32,128 bases of DNA from HGM04593 sp045630965 (GTDB lineage Bacteria > Bacteroidota > Bacteroidia > Bacteroidales > Bacteroidaceae). The position numbers and the translations under genes are program-made. A model generated the notes under the pieces. That model had not been told where the DNA came from. It saw only the letters and a program-made list of their open reading frames with translations, and ran no database searches. Positions 16,455 to 24,914 of this stretch are shown one piece after another; within the stretch, counting starts at the first letter, position 1, and every line of letters begins with the position of its first letter. Where the stretch lies: positions 1 through 32,128 of the forward strand of contig JAZQTU010000041.1 in NCBI GenBank assembly GCA_045630965.1, read 5' to 3'.

Positions 16455-17795
16455 TTATTTGAGGAAGTCGGTTATCTTTCCGCTTATCTGCATCAAGGAA
16501 ATCTCACAGATTTTTGTGTCGTACTCTACTGAAAGAAGACGCTCTTCAGCATCAAGAAGGCTGTGCTGTGCCTCGCGCATCTCAATACCGGATATGGTAC
16601 CGAGCATATAACGTTCTTTGGCAATCTCGTGGTTCTCTCTTGCTGTAATCACGTTGGCTCTTTCAAGGTCGAGCAACTGAATATTGTTGCGGTAAGCCTG
16701 CCAAAGGTTACCAAGGTCTGCCTTCAACGACAACTCAAGCTGGTCGCGCATAAGTTTCTCGTTTTCCAACTCAATCTTTGCGTTACGCATCTCGCGCTTG
16801 CGGTTTCCGTTGAACAGGGTAAAGCCTACGCTTACTCCTGCATTTCCTCCCCATGCATGACGGCGTACAACGGTGTTGTTGCCGTAGTTGTTGAAGCCGT
16901 AATCGTATCCAGCTCTAAGTTTAACATAGGGATAGTTGCGGGAAAGGACCTTCTTGTAGTCCAAGCGTACCATATTGTTGCTCTGGTCGGCAAGCAACAG
17001 GCTGGCGTTGTTTCCTAATGTACAGTGCCATAGGTCTACGAAGTCAAGTGTGTCGTTGATGGTAATGTCCTTTTCGGTCGTTTCAATTGGGGTGTAGACC
17101 TGGTCTATCGCCATCATTTCGTTCAGTTTGATGCGCGATGTCAGGACAATCTCCTGCTGTTTCATGTATTGTGCACTGTCGGCATTGAAATCGACTTTAG
17201 CCTGCTGGTAGTCGAGGCGCGAGAAGTTTCCGATGTTGTATCTCTCTTCAACTATACGCAGACGCTCCTTTGATAACAGAACGGCATTGTAGTAGTTCCT
17301 CAAACGCAGTCTCTGCTGGATGAAATTGTAATATTCTGATGCTATTTCGGCAATGAAGTCCTCAAGCGCTATGCGTGTGCTTGTCTCGCCCATGCGCTCC
17401 AGCTCTTTCAACTGCTTGTAGTTGGTTGTGATGTTGAAACCGTCAAAAATGGTCCAGTTCAGGTCTATTCCGGCTGTTGCTGTCTGGTCAAATGCATTGC
17501 GTGTCTTCTGAATATCGCCTGTTTCGCGCAGTTCTGAATTGTTGCTGTTCAATTGTGCATCGTATCCTGCGCTTAAATCAAGCGAAGGAAGGTAACCAGC
17601 ATTGGCGAGCGTTACATTGTTGTGGCTTATAAGCTCTTTATTGCGTGTTATACGCAATGAATAGTTGTTCTCAAGGCCAATTTCAATACATTTGCTCAAG
17701 TCATATATCTGTATGCCGGCGCTGAGGCTGTCGGTCTGTGCATATGAATGTGCAACAGCTGCTATTGTAAATATTGAAAATATCAATCGTTTCAT
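16455..17795 (-). CDS. TolC family outer-membrane efflux channel
   Basis: A 446-residue outer-membrane channel of the TolC/OprM type. The signal peptide ends near residue 19 (SYA before QTDS). Two OEP repeats of long alpha-helices are visible: DLSKCIEIGLENNYSLRITRNKELISHNNVTLANAGYLPSLDLSAGYD in the first half and RDQLELSLKADLGNLWQAYRNNIQLLDLERANVITARENHEIAKERYMLGTISGIEMREAQHSLLDAEERL in the second. The start ATG overlaps the RND pump stop by 4 bases (ATGA), so translation is coupled. With the two genes upstream it forms a complete tripartite exporter. No lipobox is present, so it is anchored as a barrel rather than acylated. Confidence 0.92.
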   Translation of the reverse strand: MKRLIFSIFTIAAVAHSYAQTDSLSAGIQIYDLSKCIEIGLENNYSLRITRNKELISHNNVTLANAGYLPSLDLSAGYDAQLNSNNSELRETGDIQKTRNAFDQTATAGIDLNWTIFDGFNITTNYKQLKELERMGETSTRIALEDFIAEIASEYYNFIQQRLRLRNYYNAVLLSKERLRIVEERYNIGNFSRLDYQQAKVDFNADSAQYMKQQEIVLTSRIKLNEMMAIDQVYTPIETTEKDITINDTLDFVDLWHCTLGNNASLLLADQSNNMVRLDYKKVLSRNYPYVKLRAGYDYGFNNYGNNTVVRRHAWGGNAGVSVGFTLFNGNRKREMRNAKIELENEKLMRDQLELSLKADLGNLWQAYRNNIQLLDLERANVITARENHEIAKERYMLGTISGIEMREAQHSLLDAEERLLSVEYDTKICEISLMQISGKITDFLK

Positions 17796-20700
17796 TTCTC
17801 CTCTTTTTTAGAACGTTCTGTTGAAATGTAGCTGTATATTGCCGGTACAATATACATTGTAAGTATTGTCGAGAACAGCATACCGCCGACAACAGCCGTA
17901 CCCATTGCTATGCGCTGGTTTGCTCCTTCTCCGCTGGCGTAAAGCAATGGCATCAATCCGAGGATTGTGGATACGCTTGTCATCAGGATAGGACGCAGAC
18001 GCTGCAAGGATGCACTGCGTATGGCTTCCATCTTGCCCTCACCGCTCTCCTGCTTCTGGTTGGCGAACTCAACAATGAGGATACCGTTCTTTGCTACAAG
18101 ACCAATAAGCATGATTATACCGATTTGGCTGAATAGGTTCATTGTTATGTCGCTGATACTCATAAATATGAGTGCTCCGGCAATAGCCAACGGTACTGTG
18201 AGCATAATGATGAACGGGTCCTTGAAACTCTCGAACTGTGCAGCGAGGATAAGGTAAATGAGCACCAATGCTAGTATGAATGCGAACATGAGGCTCGATG
18301 AACTTTCACGGAACTCCTTTGAGTCACCGGTTAGTGCTGTACGGAATGTCTCATCAAGGACTTCGTCGGCAATCTTGTCCATTTCGTCAAGACCGTCGCC
18401 GATTGTCTTGCCGTCGGCAAGGCCTGCTGAAATTGTCGCAGAGAGGAAACGGTTGTAATGATATAGCTTGGGAGGTGTTACTGACTCTACAAATTCAACA
18501 AGGTTGTCGAGTGGAATCATCTCACCGCGGTCGCTACGTATATAAATGGATTTTACGCTTGTAGGTGTGTTACGCTGTGGACGGTTTACCTGTCCGATAA
18601 TCTCATACTGCTTTCCGTTCATGTAGAAATAACCCATACGTTGTCCGCTGAGACCATACTGCAATGTCTCGGCGATGTCACGCACGCTTGCACCCATGGT
18701 GCCAGCTTTGTCGCGGTTTATCTCAACACGTACTTCCGGGCTGGTGAACTTGAGGTCAACGTCTGCCATTCGGAACGTAGGGTTGTCGTTGACTTTTGCC
18801 AGGAATTCCGGCAATACCTCTTCCAGTTTCTCAAGGCTCACAGCCTGAATTACATACTGTATCGGCATGCTTCCGCGGCGTCCGCCGAACGAAGACTGCT
18901 GTTGCACGAACGAACGGGCCTTTGTCTTTGTACTGAGCGCCTCGGTGAGTTTGCTTGCCATTTCCATCTGTGAATAGTCGCGTTCGCCAAGGTCTTTCAA
19001 AGTAATTCTGATATTACCGCTTCCGCCTGAAACGCGCGATGTGACAGACGCTGCATCCGGGATAATTGAATCGACAAGTATGGTTATATCCTCGGTGTAG
19101 TCACGTATGTATTCGTAGCTTACACCTTCGGCTCCTCTTGTGGTGATTGTTATCTGTGAACGGTCCTCAAGTGGTGCCATCTCTGACGGGATTTCGCCCC
19201 AGAGCCAGCCGATAAGTACAAATGTGACAAGGGTCACCGGTATTGCAATCCAACGTCTCCTTAGGAATGCATTGAGCGATCTCTCGTATATATTGTTGAG
19301 TCCTACAAAGAATGGCTCGGTTTTGCGGTAGAACCATTTCTGCTCCTTACGTCTCTTAAGAATCTTGGTCGCGAGCATAGGTGTGAATGTCAATGCCGCA
19401 AATGAGGAGATAATCACTGAACCGGCAACGACAAAACTGAACTCTCTGAAGAGGCGTCCGCTGGTACCTTCCATGAATACGATGGGAAGGAACACGGCAA
19501 CAAGGGTTACAGTGGTGGAGATGACTGCAAAGAAAATCTCCTTAGAACCTTCTATACCAGCCTTGAATGGTCTCATTCCCTGTTCAATTCGTATATAGAT
19601 ATTCTCGGTCATTACAATGGCGTCATCCACAACAAGACCTACCGAAAGCACTACGGCAAGCATGGTAAGCACGTTTATGGAGAACCCTGCAATGTACATG
19701 ACGAAGAATGCTCCAATGAGCGAAACCGGGATAACAATACATGGAATGAGTGTCACACGCCAGTCGCGCAGGAACAGGAATATGATGATGATAACGAGAA
19801 TGAAGGCTTCGTAAACGGTGCTCTTTACTTCGTCGATTGATGCGCGTATGAACTTGGTGCTGTCGAAACCATATGAATAGGTTATGTCATCGGGGAGGTC
19901 CTTCTTCATAGTCTTCATGCGCTCATATACCGCATCGGCAATCTCAATGTGATTGGCTCCTGGTTGTGGTATGACAACGACACCGACCATGGGAACACCG
20001 TTCATCTTCATGTAGCTCTTGATATCAGCAGGGCCTAATTCGGCATATCCGACATCGCTGACACGTACGACGTTTCCGTTGCTCTCCTTCAAAATGATAT
20101 TGTTGAACTCTTTAGCGGTATGCATCTGACCCATAGTGCGCAAAGTAAGCTCCATGGTATTTCCTTCAATGCTTCCCGAAGGCAATTCGACATTCTCACT
20201 GGTAATGGCATTCTTTATGTCGATAGGCGTGATGCCGTATGCCGACATCTTTATAGGGTCAAGCCATATACGCATAGAGTAGCGCTTTTCTCCCCAAATC
20301 TGCACACCACTCACGTCGGGGATAGTCTGTAGCTGCTCTTTTACTGTAAGGTCTGCAATCTCGCTGAGCTCAAGCAATGAGCGCTTGTCGCTCTGTATGG
20401 CAACCATAAGAATAGGGGTTGCATCTGCATCGGCCTTTGATACGGTAGGGGGGTCGCAGTCGCGTGGAAGGTAACGCTGTGCGCGTGAAACCTTGTCGCG
20501 AACGTCGTTAGCCGCTGTCTCAAGGTCAACCGAGAGTTCAAACTCTACAGTTATACGGCACTGTCCCTGCTGGCTGACACTCGATAGTGAACGTATGCCG
20601 GGAATACCGTTGATGTTCTGCTCAAGAGGCTCTGTAATCTGGTTCTCGATAACATCGGCATTGGCTCCGGCATAGCTACATGTGACAGATATTATGGGGT

Positions 20701-20824
20701 TGTCGACCGACGGGTATTCACGTACACCAAGGGTGTTGTAGCCGATGAAACCGAATAGCAATATTATGATGGTGAGTACTGTCGCAAGAACCGGCCTGCG
20801 GATACTCAGTTCCGAAATATTCAT
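17792..20824 (-). CDS. RND (HAE1/AcrB-type) efflux pump inner-membrane transporter
   Basis: A 1010-residue proton-driven pump with two repeats of 6 transmembrane helices and large periplasmic loops. TM1 follows MNISELSIRRPVLATVLTI. TM4 carries the proton-relay Asp pair D400-D401 (SVGLVVDDAIVMTENIY), and TM10 has the matching Lys in GLVAKNGILIVEFANQ. The pump-domain signature EYPSVDNPIISVTCSYAGANADVIENQITEPLEQNINGIPGI is typical of the AcrB/MdtB/MdtC group of drug exporters, not of CzcA metal pumps. Length and motifs indicate an intact protein. It starts 21 bases after the fusion-protein gene and overlaps the tolC gene. Substrates cannot be read from the sequence; hydrophobic drugs, bile salts or envelope metabolites are the usual cargo. 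Confidence 0.94.
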   Translation of the reverse strand: MNISELSIRRPVLATVLTIIILLFGFIGYNTLGVREYPSVDNPIISVTCSYAGANADVIENQITEPLEQNINGIPGIRSLSSVSQQGQCRITVEFELSVDLETAANDVRDKVSRAQRYLPRDCDPPTVSKADADATPILMVAIQSDKRSLLELSEIADLTVKEQLQTIPDVSGVQIWGEKRYSMRIWLDPIKMSAYGITPIDIKNAITSENVELPSGSIEGNTMELTLRTMGQMHTAKEFNNIILKESNGNVVRVSDVGYAELGPADIKSYMKMNGVPMVGVVVIPQPGANHIEIADAVYERMKTMKKDLPDDITYSYGFDSTKFIRASIDEVKSTVYEAFILVIIIIFLFLRDWRVTLIPCIVIPVSLIGAFFVMYIAGFSINVLTMLAVVLSVGLVVDDAIVMTENIYIRIEQGMRPFKAGIEGSKEIFFAVISTTVTLVAVFLPIVFMEGTSGRLFREFSFVVAGSVIISSFAALTFTPMLATKILKRRKEQKWFYRKTEPFFVGLNNIYERSLNAFLRRRWIAIPVTLVTFVLIGWLWGEIPSEMAPLEDRSQITITTRGAEGVSYEYIRDYTEDITILVDSIIPDAASVTSRVSGGSGNIRITLKDLGERDYSQMEMASKLTEALSTKTKARSFVQQQSSFGGRRGSMPIQYVIQAVSLEKLEEVLPEFLAKVNDNPTFRMADVDLKFTSPEVRVEINRDKAGTMGASVRDIAETLQYGLSGQRMGYFYMNGKQYEIIGQVNRPQRNTPTSVKSIYIRSDRGEMIPLDNLVEFVESVTPPKLYHYNRFLSATISAGLADGKTIGDGLDEMDKIADEVLDETFRTALTGDSKEFRESSSSLMFAFILALVLIYLILAAQFESFKDPFIIMLTVPLAIAGALIFMSISDITMNLFSQIGIIMLIGLVAKNGILIVEFANQKQESGEGKMEAIRSASLQRLRPILMTSVSTILGLMPLLYASGEGANQRIAMGTAVVGGMLFSTILTMYIVPAIYSYISTERSKKEEK

Positions 20825-20845
20825 CTGTTGTACGTTTTAATGTGG

Positions 20846-21919
20846 TTATTCAAAAGCCGCAATTCTTACAGCTGAACCTTTGCGCAACTGCAGTGTTCCC
20901 GATGTGAGGATTGTGTCCCCAGCATGCAATCCGTCAAGAATCTGTACTTCACTTTCGGTACGTATTCCTATTACTACATCAACAGGTTCGGCACTACCGT
21001 TGCGGTAGACAAATACCTTGTTTTTACCCATCTCCGGAACAATTGCTTCTGATGGGATGGCTATGGCATCGTGCAACTCTTTCTGTTTAAGGCGTATGTC
21101 GGCATACTGTCCCGGCATGAGCTCGCCTTTGGCATTCTCGTATCTTGCGCGTACAAGCAATGAACGTGTCTCAGCTTCAAGAGATGCTTCGGTTGCGTAT
21201 ACCTGTGCCTTGAATGTGTTTAGGTTGCCGTCGACACGGAACTCAAGGTTTGCACCTTTCTTTATGTCGCTGGCATATCTTTCTGCTACAGAAAATTCAA
21301 TCTTGATGGGTGAGAATGATGTCAGCTTTGCTATGACTGTAGTGGGAGAAGCGTATGCTCCGACACTGACCTGACGCAAACCTATGACACCTTCAAACGG
21401 AGCACGCAACTCTGTCATTTCAATCTGTGCCTGTATCTTCTCAATGTCAGCGTTCAGTGCAGCAAGTTCTGTCTTTACAATTTCAAGTGCCTCCTTACTT
21501 ACAGCATCCTTTTGCAACAATGCACTCTGGCGGTAAACTCTCTCCTCGGCAAGCGGAACCTGTGCTTCAAGGCGCTTGAGCTGCGCCTGCAACTGTGCAT
21601 CGTTGATCTTTGCCAAAAGGGTGCCTTTCTCTACAAAACTTCCCTCTTCAAAGAAAATGTCAGTTATCTTACCAGATGATTCAAAAGACAAATCGACCTG
21701 TTCGTCAGGAACAAGGCTTCCCACTACGGGGATTTCGTCGGTCAGCAGGTGAGGCTTGACAATCTTGGCGTTTACACTTAGAACTTTCTTCGTGTTCTTG
21801 GGTCTGTTCTCGGCTTGTGCCAGTTCTTCGTTCTGGTGTGGGACAAGTTGATAATATCCCCATACTCCAACTGCTATCGCAAGTGCGGCAACAAGGCTCC
21901 ATTTCAGGATTTTGTTCAT
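20846..21919 (-). CDS. RND efflux periplasmic adaptor (membrane fusion protein, HlyD/AcrA type)
   Basis: A 357-residue adaptor that links the RND pump to TolC. One N-terminal transmembrane anchor (about 6-24) is followed by the lipoyl halves (VDLSFESSGKITDIFFEEGSFVEKGTLLAKIND and MTELRAPFEGVIGLRQVSVGAYASP). Between these lies an alpha-helical hairpin (about 110-170), and after them beta-barrel and membrane-proximal domains (YENAKGELMPGQYADIRLKQ, AIAIPSEAIVPEMGKNKVFVY). There is no lipobox, so anchoring is by the N-terminal helix, as in MdtA-like proteins. It is the first gene of the four-gene unit, with a candidate promoter about 45 bases upstream. No TetR, MarR or AraC regulator gene lies next to it in the window. 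Confidence 0.93.
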   Translation of the reverse strand: MNKILKWSLVAALAIAVGVWGYYQLVPHQNEELAQAENRPKNTKKVLSVNAKIVKPHLLTDEIPVVGSLVPDEQVDLSFESSGKITDIFFEEGSFVEKGTLLAKINDAQLQAQLKRLEAQVPLAEERVYRQSALLQKDAVSKEALEIVKTELAALNADIEKIQAQIEMTELRAPFEGVIGLRQVSVGAYASPTTVIAKLTSFSPIKIEFSVAERYASDIKKGANLEFRVDGNLNTFKAQVYATEASLEAETRSLLVRARYENAKGELMPGQYADIRLKQKELHDAIAIPSEAIVPEMGKNKVFVYRNGSAEPVDVVIGIRTESEVQILDGLHAGDTILTSGTLQLRKGSAVRIAAFE

Positions 21920-21949
21920 ATTCTATAATTTTTTGTTCTTTCAGGTAGG

Positions 21950-21973
21950 TTCGCAAAAAGTTTTGCAAAGTTA
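21950..21973. promoter_or_regulatory. Predicted RND-operon promoter with overlapping dyad (candidate operator)
   Basis: The minus strand has TAACTTTG (21973-21966), an exact TAnnTTTG -7 box; the start would be near 21959, leaving a leader of about 40 bases. A 20-base dyad, TTCGCAAAA-AG-TTTTGCAAA (21950-21969), one mismatched pair, covers the predicted start and part of the -7 box, a typical place for a repressor. The -33 region is not a clear match. Confidence 0.5.
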
Positions 21974-22078
21974 GTCATTTTTTAGAGTGCGAAAAACAGA
22001 AAAGGTTTAATTATCATAATATTCAATATTATTATATAATATATTTATTGGTAAAAGCCGTAAAATATTGAAGTAAGC

Positions 22079-22111
22079 TTTGTGTTTGTCACCTTATTTT
22101 TCTTATATTTG
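22079..22111 (+). promoter_or_regulatory. Predicted promoter of efp
   Basis: TTTG at 22079-22082 and TATATTTG at 22104-22111 are separated by 21 bases and match both elements of the Bacteroidota housekeeping promoter. Transcription would start near 22118, giving a leader of about 65 bases. Confidence 0.7.
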
Positions 22112-22182
22112 CACCCGGTTTGCGTGAGGTCTCTGCCTTGCGCTTGATGATGAACAATTTTAACAAAAAATAGAATATAATT

Positions 22183-22749
22183 ATGATTAATGCTCAAGAC
22201 ATTAAAATCGGTACAGCTATCCGTATGGATGGCAAGTTGTATTTTTGCATCGACTTCTTGCATGTAAAGCCAGGTAAGGGTAACACATTCATGCGTACAA
22301 AACTTAAGGACGTTGTTGACGGTTACGTATTGGAGCGCCGTTTCAACATCGGTGAAAAGCTCGAGGATGTACGCGTAGAGCGCCGTCCATACCAGTATCT
22401 CTATCAGGAGGGTAATGACTATGTTTTCATGAACCAGGAGACATACGAGCAGGTGAATATCGCTGCAGACCAGATCAACGGTGTTGCTTATATGAAGGAA
22501 GGTATGACTCTTGAAGTTGTTACTGACGCTTCAACAGAGACTATCCTTTTTGCTGATATGCCTGTAAAGGTTGTTTTGGCTATCACTTATACAGAGCCAG
22601 GTCTTAAGGGCGATACTGCTACAAATGCAACAAAGCCTGCTACATTGGAGACCGGTGCTGAAATCCGTGTTCCTCTCTTCATTAATGAGGGTGAGCTCGT
22701 TGAGGTTGATACACGCGACGGTTCATACGTAGGTCGTGTTAAGGCATAA
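22183..22749 (+). CDS. efp: Translation elongation factor P
   Basis: A 188-residue protein of the usual EF-P length with three beta-barrel domains. EF-P binds between the P and E sites of the ribosome and relieves stalling at consecutive prolines. The KOW-like first domain runs from MINAQDIKIGTAIRMDGKLYFCIDFLHVKPGKGNTFMRTKLKDVVDG, with K32 at the tip of the PGKGN loop, the position that is post-translationally modified in many bacteria. The central and C-terminal OB domains include RRPYQYLYQEGNDYVFMNQETYEQ and the EF-P signature near PGLKGDTATNATKPATLETGAEIRVPLFINEGE. No modification enzyme (EpmA/EarP type) is in the window. A well-matched promoter precedes it. The 135 bases to the next gene hold no clear terminator. 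Confidence 0.96.
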   Translation: MINAQDIKIGTAIRMDGKLYFCIDFLHVKPGKGNTFMRTKLKDVVDGYVLERRFNIGEKLEDVRVERRPYQYLYQEGNDYVFMNQETYEQVNIAADQINGVAYMKEGMTLEVVTDASTETILFADMPVKVVLAITYTEPGLKGDTATNATKPATLETGAEIRVPLFINEGELVEVDTRDGSYVGRVKA

Positions 22750-22884
22750 GTCTTGCCCCATTAAAAGGCGATAACTGCTTTATTGTAAGGCGTAGTACTC
22801 ATAATATTTGAGTGAACACCTGTTTACAGCCTGGTTATCCGCATTTTAATTAACAAGCTTAAAAACCAAGTAAAAAATAAAGAC

Positions 22885-23907
22885 TTGTTATACTCTATAA
22901 TTATTCCGGTTTACAACAGACCCGACGAGATTAGTAAACTGCTCGAAAGTCTGGCGGCTCAGACGGTAAAACCATTTGAGTTGGTGATTATAGAGGATGG
23001 CTCAAAAGAACGGTGTGACCATCTGCTTGATGGCTACCGTTCTTTTTTTACTATCCACTATCATTACAAGGATAACGAAGGACGTTGCGAGGCGCGTAAC
23101 TACGGCCTTGAGCGTGCGCATGGTGACTATATGCTCTTCTTTGATTCTGACGTGATACTTCCACCGTTTTATTTTGAGAGGCTTGAGGCTGCAATGAATG
23201 CATCACCTTGTGACTGTTTCGGAGGTCCCGATGCAGCTGATGACTCATTCTCCGACATGCAAAAGGCAGTAAGCCATGCCATGACTTCGTTCTGGACAAC
23301 AGGAGGAATTCGTGGTGGCAAGGTGGTAATGGAGAAATTCTGTCCACGTACATTCAATATGGGAATGTCAAGGAGAGTCTATGAAACTGTCGGTGGTTTC
23401 AATGATATGTTGGGTGAGGATATTGACTTGAGCCTGCGTATACGCAAGGCCGGATTTGATATAAGGTTGATACGTGAGGTTTTTGTATATCACAAACGCC
23501 GTATCGATTTCAGTAAATTCTTCAAACAGGTAAATACGTTCGGGCAGGCCCGTATATGGCTGGAACTTATTCATCCGGGCTCTATGAAACCTGTACATAC
23601 GGCTCCTGCTTTGTTGCTCATAATGGGAGTGACTCTGTTGGTTGCCTCATTCTTTCTTCCTTGGCTCCTGTTCCTACCGTTGCTGTATGCTTTGTTGATA
23701 TTCTCCGATGCACTGCTGAAAAAACATACATTCAAGGTGGCAGCTCTCTCTGTAGCAGCTGCTGTGGTGCAGATAACAGGTTATGGCACCGGGTTTCTGA
23801 GAGCTTTCTGGTTTAAGATGGTCTTGAAACAGCCGTTGGAGACAAAAAGAAATCTCATTAATCTCATGAACAAGGACTATGAAGCAAAAAACGAGACAAA
23901 GCATTAA
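22885..23907 (+). CDS. Family 2 glycosyltransferase with C-terminal membrane segments
   Basis: A 340-residue GT-A fold transferase. The N-terminus LYSIIIPVYNRPDEISKLLESLAAQT and EDGS are the nucleotide-sugar binding part. DSD at 87-89 (FFDSDV) is the metal-binding DxD motif, and ED at 178-179 (GGFNDMLGEDIDLSLR) is the likely catalytic base region. Hydrophobic segments at about 240-276 and 282-300 anchor it to the inner membrane. The acceptor is unknown; a lipid-linked glycan or lipopolysaccharide is likely. No ATG lies upstream in frame before the stop at 22813, so I place the start at TTG 22885, which gives the usual family N-terminus; an ATT start a few codons upstream is possible. Its 3' end overlaps radC by 29 bases, suggesting coupled translation. 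Confidence 0.86.
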   Translation: MLYSIIIPVYNRPDEISKLLESLAAQTVKPFELVIIEDGSKERCDHLLDGYRSFFTIHYHYKDNEGRCEARNYGLERAHGDYMLFFDSDVILPPFYFERLEAAMNASPCDCFGGPDAADDSFSDMQKAVSHAMTSFWTTGGIRGGKVVMEKFCPRTFNMGMSRRVYETVGGFNDMLGEDIDLSLRIRKAGFDIRLIREVFVYHKRRIDFSKFFKQVNTFGQARIWLELIHPGSMKPVHTAPALLLIMGVTLLVASFFLPWLLFLPLLYALLIFSDALLKKHTFKVAALSVAAAVVQITGYGTGFLRAFWFKMVLKQPLETKRNLINLMNKDYEAKNETKH

Positions 23908-24571
23908 GGATTGGCCTTTGGATGAGCGTCCACGCGAGAAAGCCATGAAGAACGGGATATCTACTTTGAGTAATTCCGAACTGATGGCAATTCTTATCGG
24001 CTCGGGTACGCCCGACGAGTCGGCAGTTGAGCTTATGCGCAAGGTGCTTGCTTCGTGCAACGGCAGTATTGCGAGGCTGTCGCGCCTGACAGTCGATGAC
24101 CTTTGTCTTTTCAAGGGCATAGGCCCGGCAAAGGCTTTGACTATTGTTGCTGCATGTGAGTTGTGGAAACGCCGTGAGGGTGATGATATTTCGCGTGTGA
24201 AGTATATAAAGTCCTCCCTTGACCTGTTCAAATATTTTCATCCTGTGATGTGTGACTTGAACATAGAGCAATGTCATGTCCTGTTACTTAATAACAAGAA
24301 TGGTGTCATTGACAGTACACTCATAGGAAGTGGCGGGCTGACTGCTACAATGGTTGACATACGTCTTGTTATGCGTGAGGCGCTTATGAAACGTGCAACT
24401 GCGATAGCGCTTTGCCATAATCATCCCTCGGGAAATGTTCAGCCGAGCCGGGATGACAATGAACTGACAAAAAACCTTCGCGATGCATGCAGGGTTATGA
24501 ATATAAGGTTCCTCGATCATATAATAGTTGCTGGAGACAGATACTACAGCTATAATGACGAGGGTTTTTGA
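23879..24571 (+). CDS. radC: RadC family JAB/MPN domain protein
   Basis: A 230-residue protein with an N-terminal UPF0758 and helix-hairpin-helix region (STLSNSELMAILIGSGT, LFKGIGPAKALTIVAACEL) and a C-terminal JAB1/MPN-like metalloprotein domain. The metal-site motif is intact: H180 and H182 in CHNHPSGN and D192 in the following SRDD. The family was named for a DNA-repair role in E. coli that later work did not support; its true function is unclear, and a DNA-linked peptidase or nuclease role is only a guess. It begins inside the end of the glycosyltransferase gene (29-base overlap) and is followed 10 bases later by the SufT-like gene. Full-length, no damage. Confidence 0.93.
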   Translation: MKQKTRQSIKDWPLDERPREKAMKNGISTLSNSELMAILIGSGTPDESAVELMRKVLASCNGSIARLSRLTVDDLCLFKGIGPAKALTIVAACELWKRREGDDISRVKYIKSSLDLFKYFHPVMCDLNIEQCHVLLLNNKNGVIDSTLIGSGGLTATMVDIRLVMREALMKRATAIALCHNHPSGNVQPSRDDNELTKNLRDACRVMNIRFLDHIIVAGDRYYSYNDEGF

Positions 24572-24581
24572 TTGCACTATT

Positions 24582-24893
24582 ATGGAAAAGATAGAACTGG
24601 AACAGAAGATTGTTGAAATGATAAAGACAGTGTATGACCCTGAAATACCTGTCAATATTTATGATTTGGGTCTCATATACCGTATTGAGGTAAAAGAGGA
24701 CAATGCTGTGGAGATAGATATGACTCTTACTGCTCCCAACTGTCCTGCTGCTGATTTCATGATGGAGGATGTCCGCATGAAGGTGGAATCAATTGAGGGC
24801 GTGACGTCGTTGGCGCTGAACCTTGTTTTTGAACCTGAATGGAATCATGATCTCATGACTGAAGAGGCAAAACTGGAACTCGGTTTGCTGTAA
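24582..24893 (+). CDS. MIP18/SufT-type (DUF59) iron-sulfur cluster assembly factor
   Basis: A 103-residue single-domain DUF59 protein. The family (SufT, PaaD, eukaryotic MIP18) helps mature Fe-S proteins. It shows the family core VYDPEIPVNIYDLGLIYRIEV (about 17-37), the TLTAPNCPAADFM segment with the conserved Cys, and VFEPEWNHDLMTEEAKLELGL at the end. I chose ATG 24582, 10 bases after radC; the frame extends to a TTG at 24528, but that would overlap radC and add residues absent from the family. A role in Fe-S protein maturation would suit an anaerobe rich in Fe-S enzymes such as Kor. A firm symbol is not justified without other suf genes nearby. Confidence 0.88.
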   Translation: MEKIELEQKIVEMIKTVYDPEIPVNIYDLGLIYRIEVKEDNAVEIDMTLTAPNCPAADFMMEDVRMKVESIEGVTSLALNLVFEPEWNHDLMTEEAKLELGLL

Positions 24894-24914
24894 AATTGTA
24901 TACCTTTTGCCGCT

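Noticed and set aside
22797..22813. Inverted repeat ACTCA/TGAGT after efp as a terminator, and AATATTTG as a promoter for the glycosyltransferase
   Set aside because: The stem is only 5 pairs with no T-run, and the box has A instead of T at its first base with no well-spaced TTG.
24528..24581. Longer start for the SufT-like gene
   Set aside because: It would begin at a TTG inside radC and add residues not found in DUF59 proteins.
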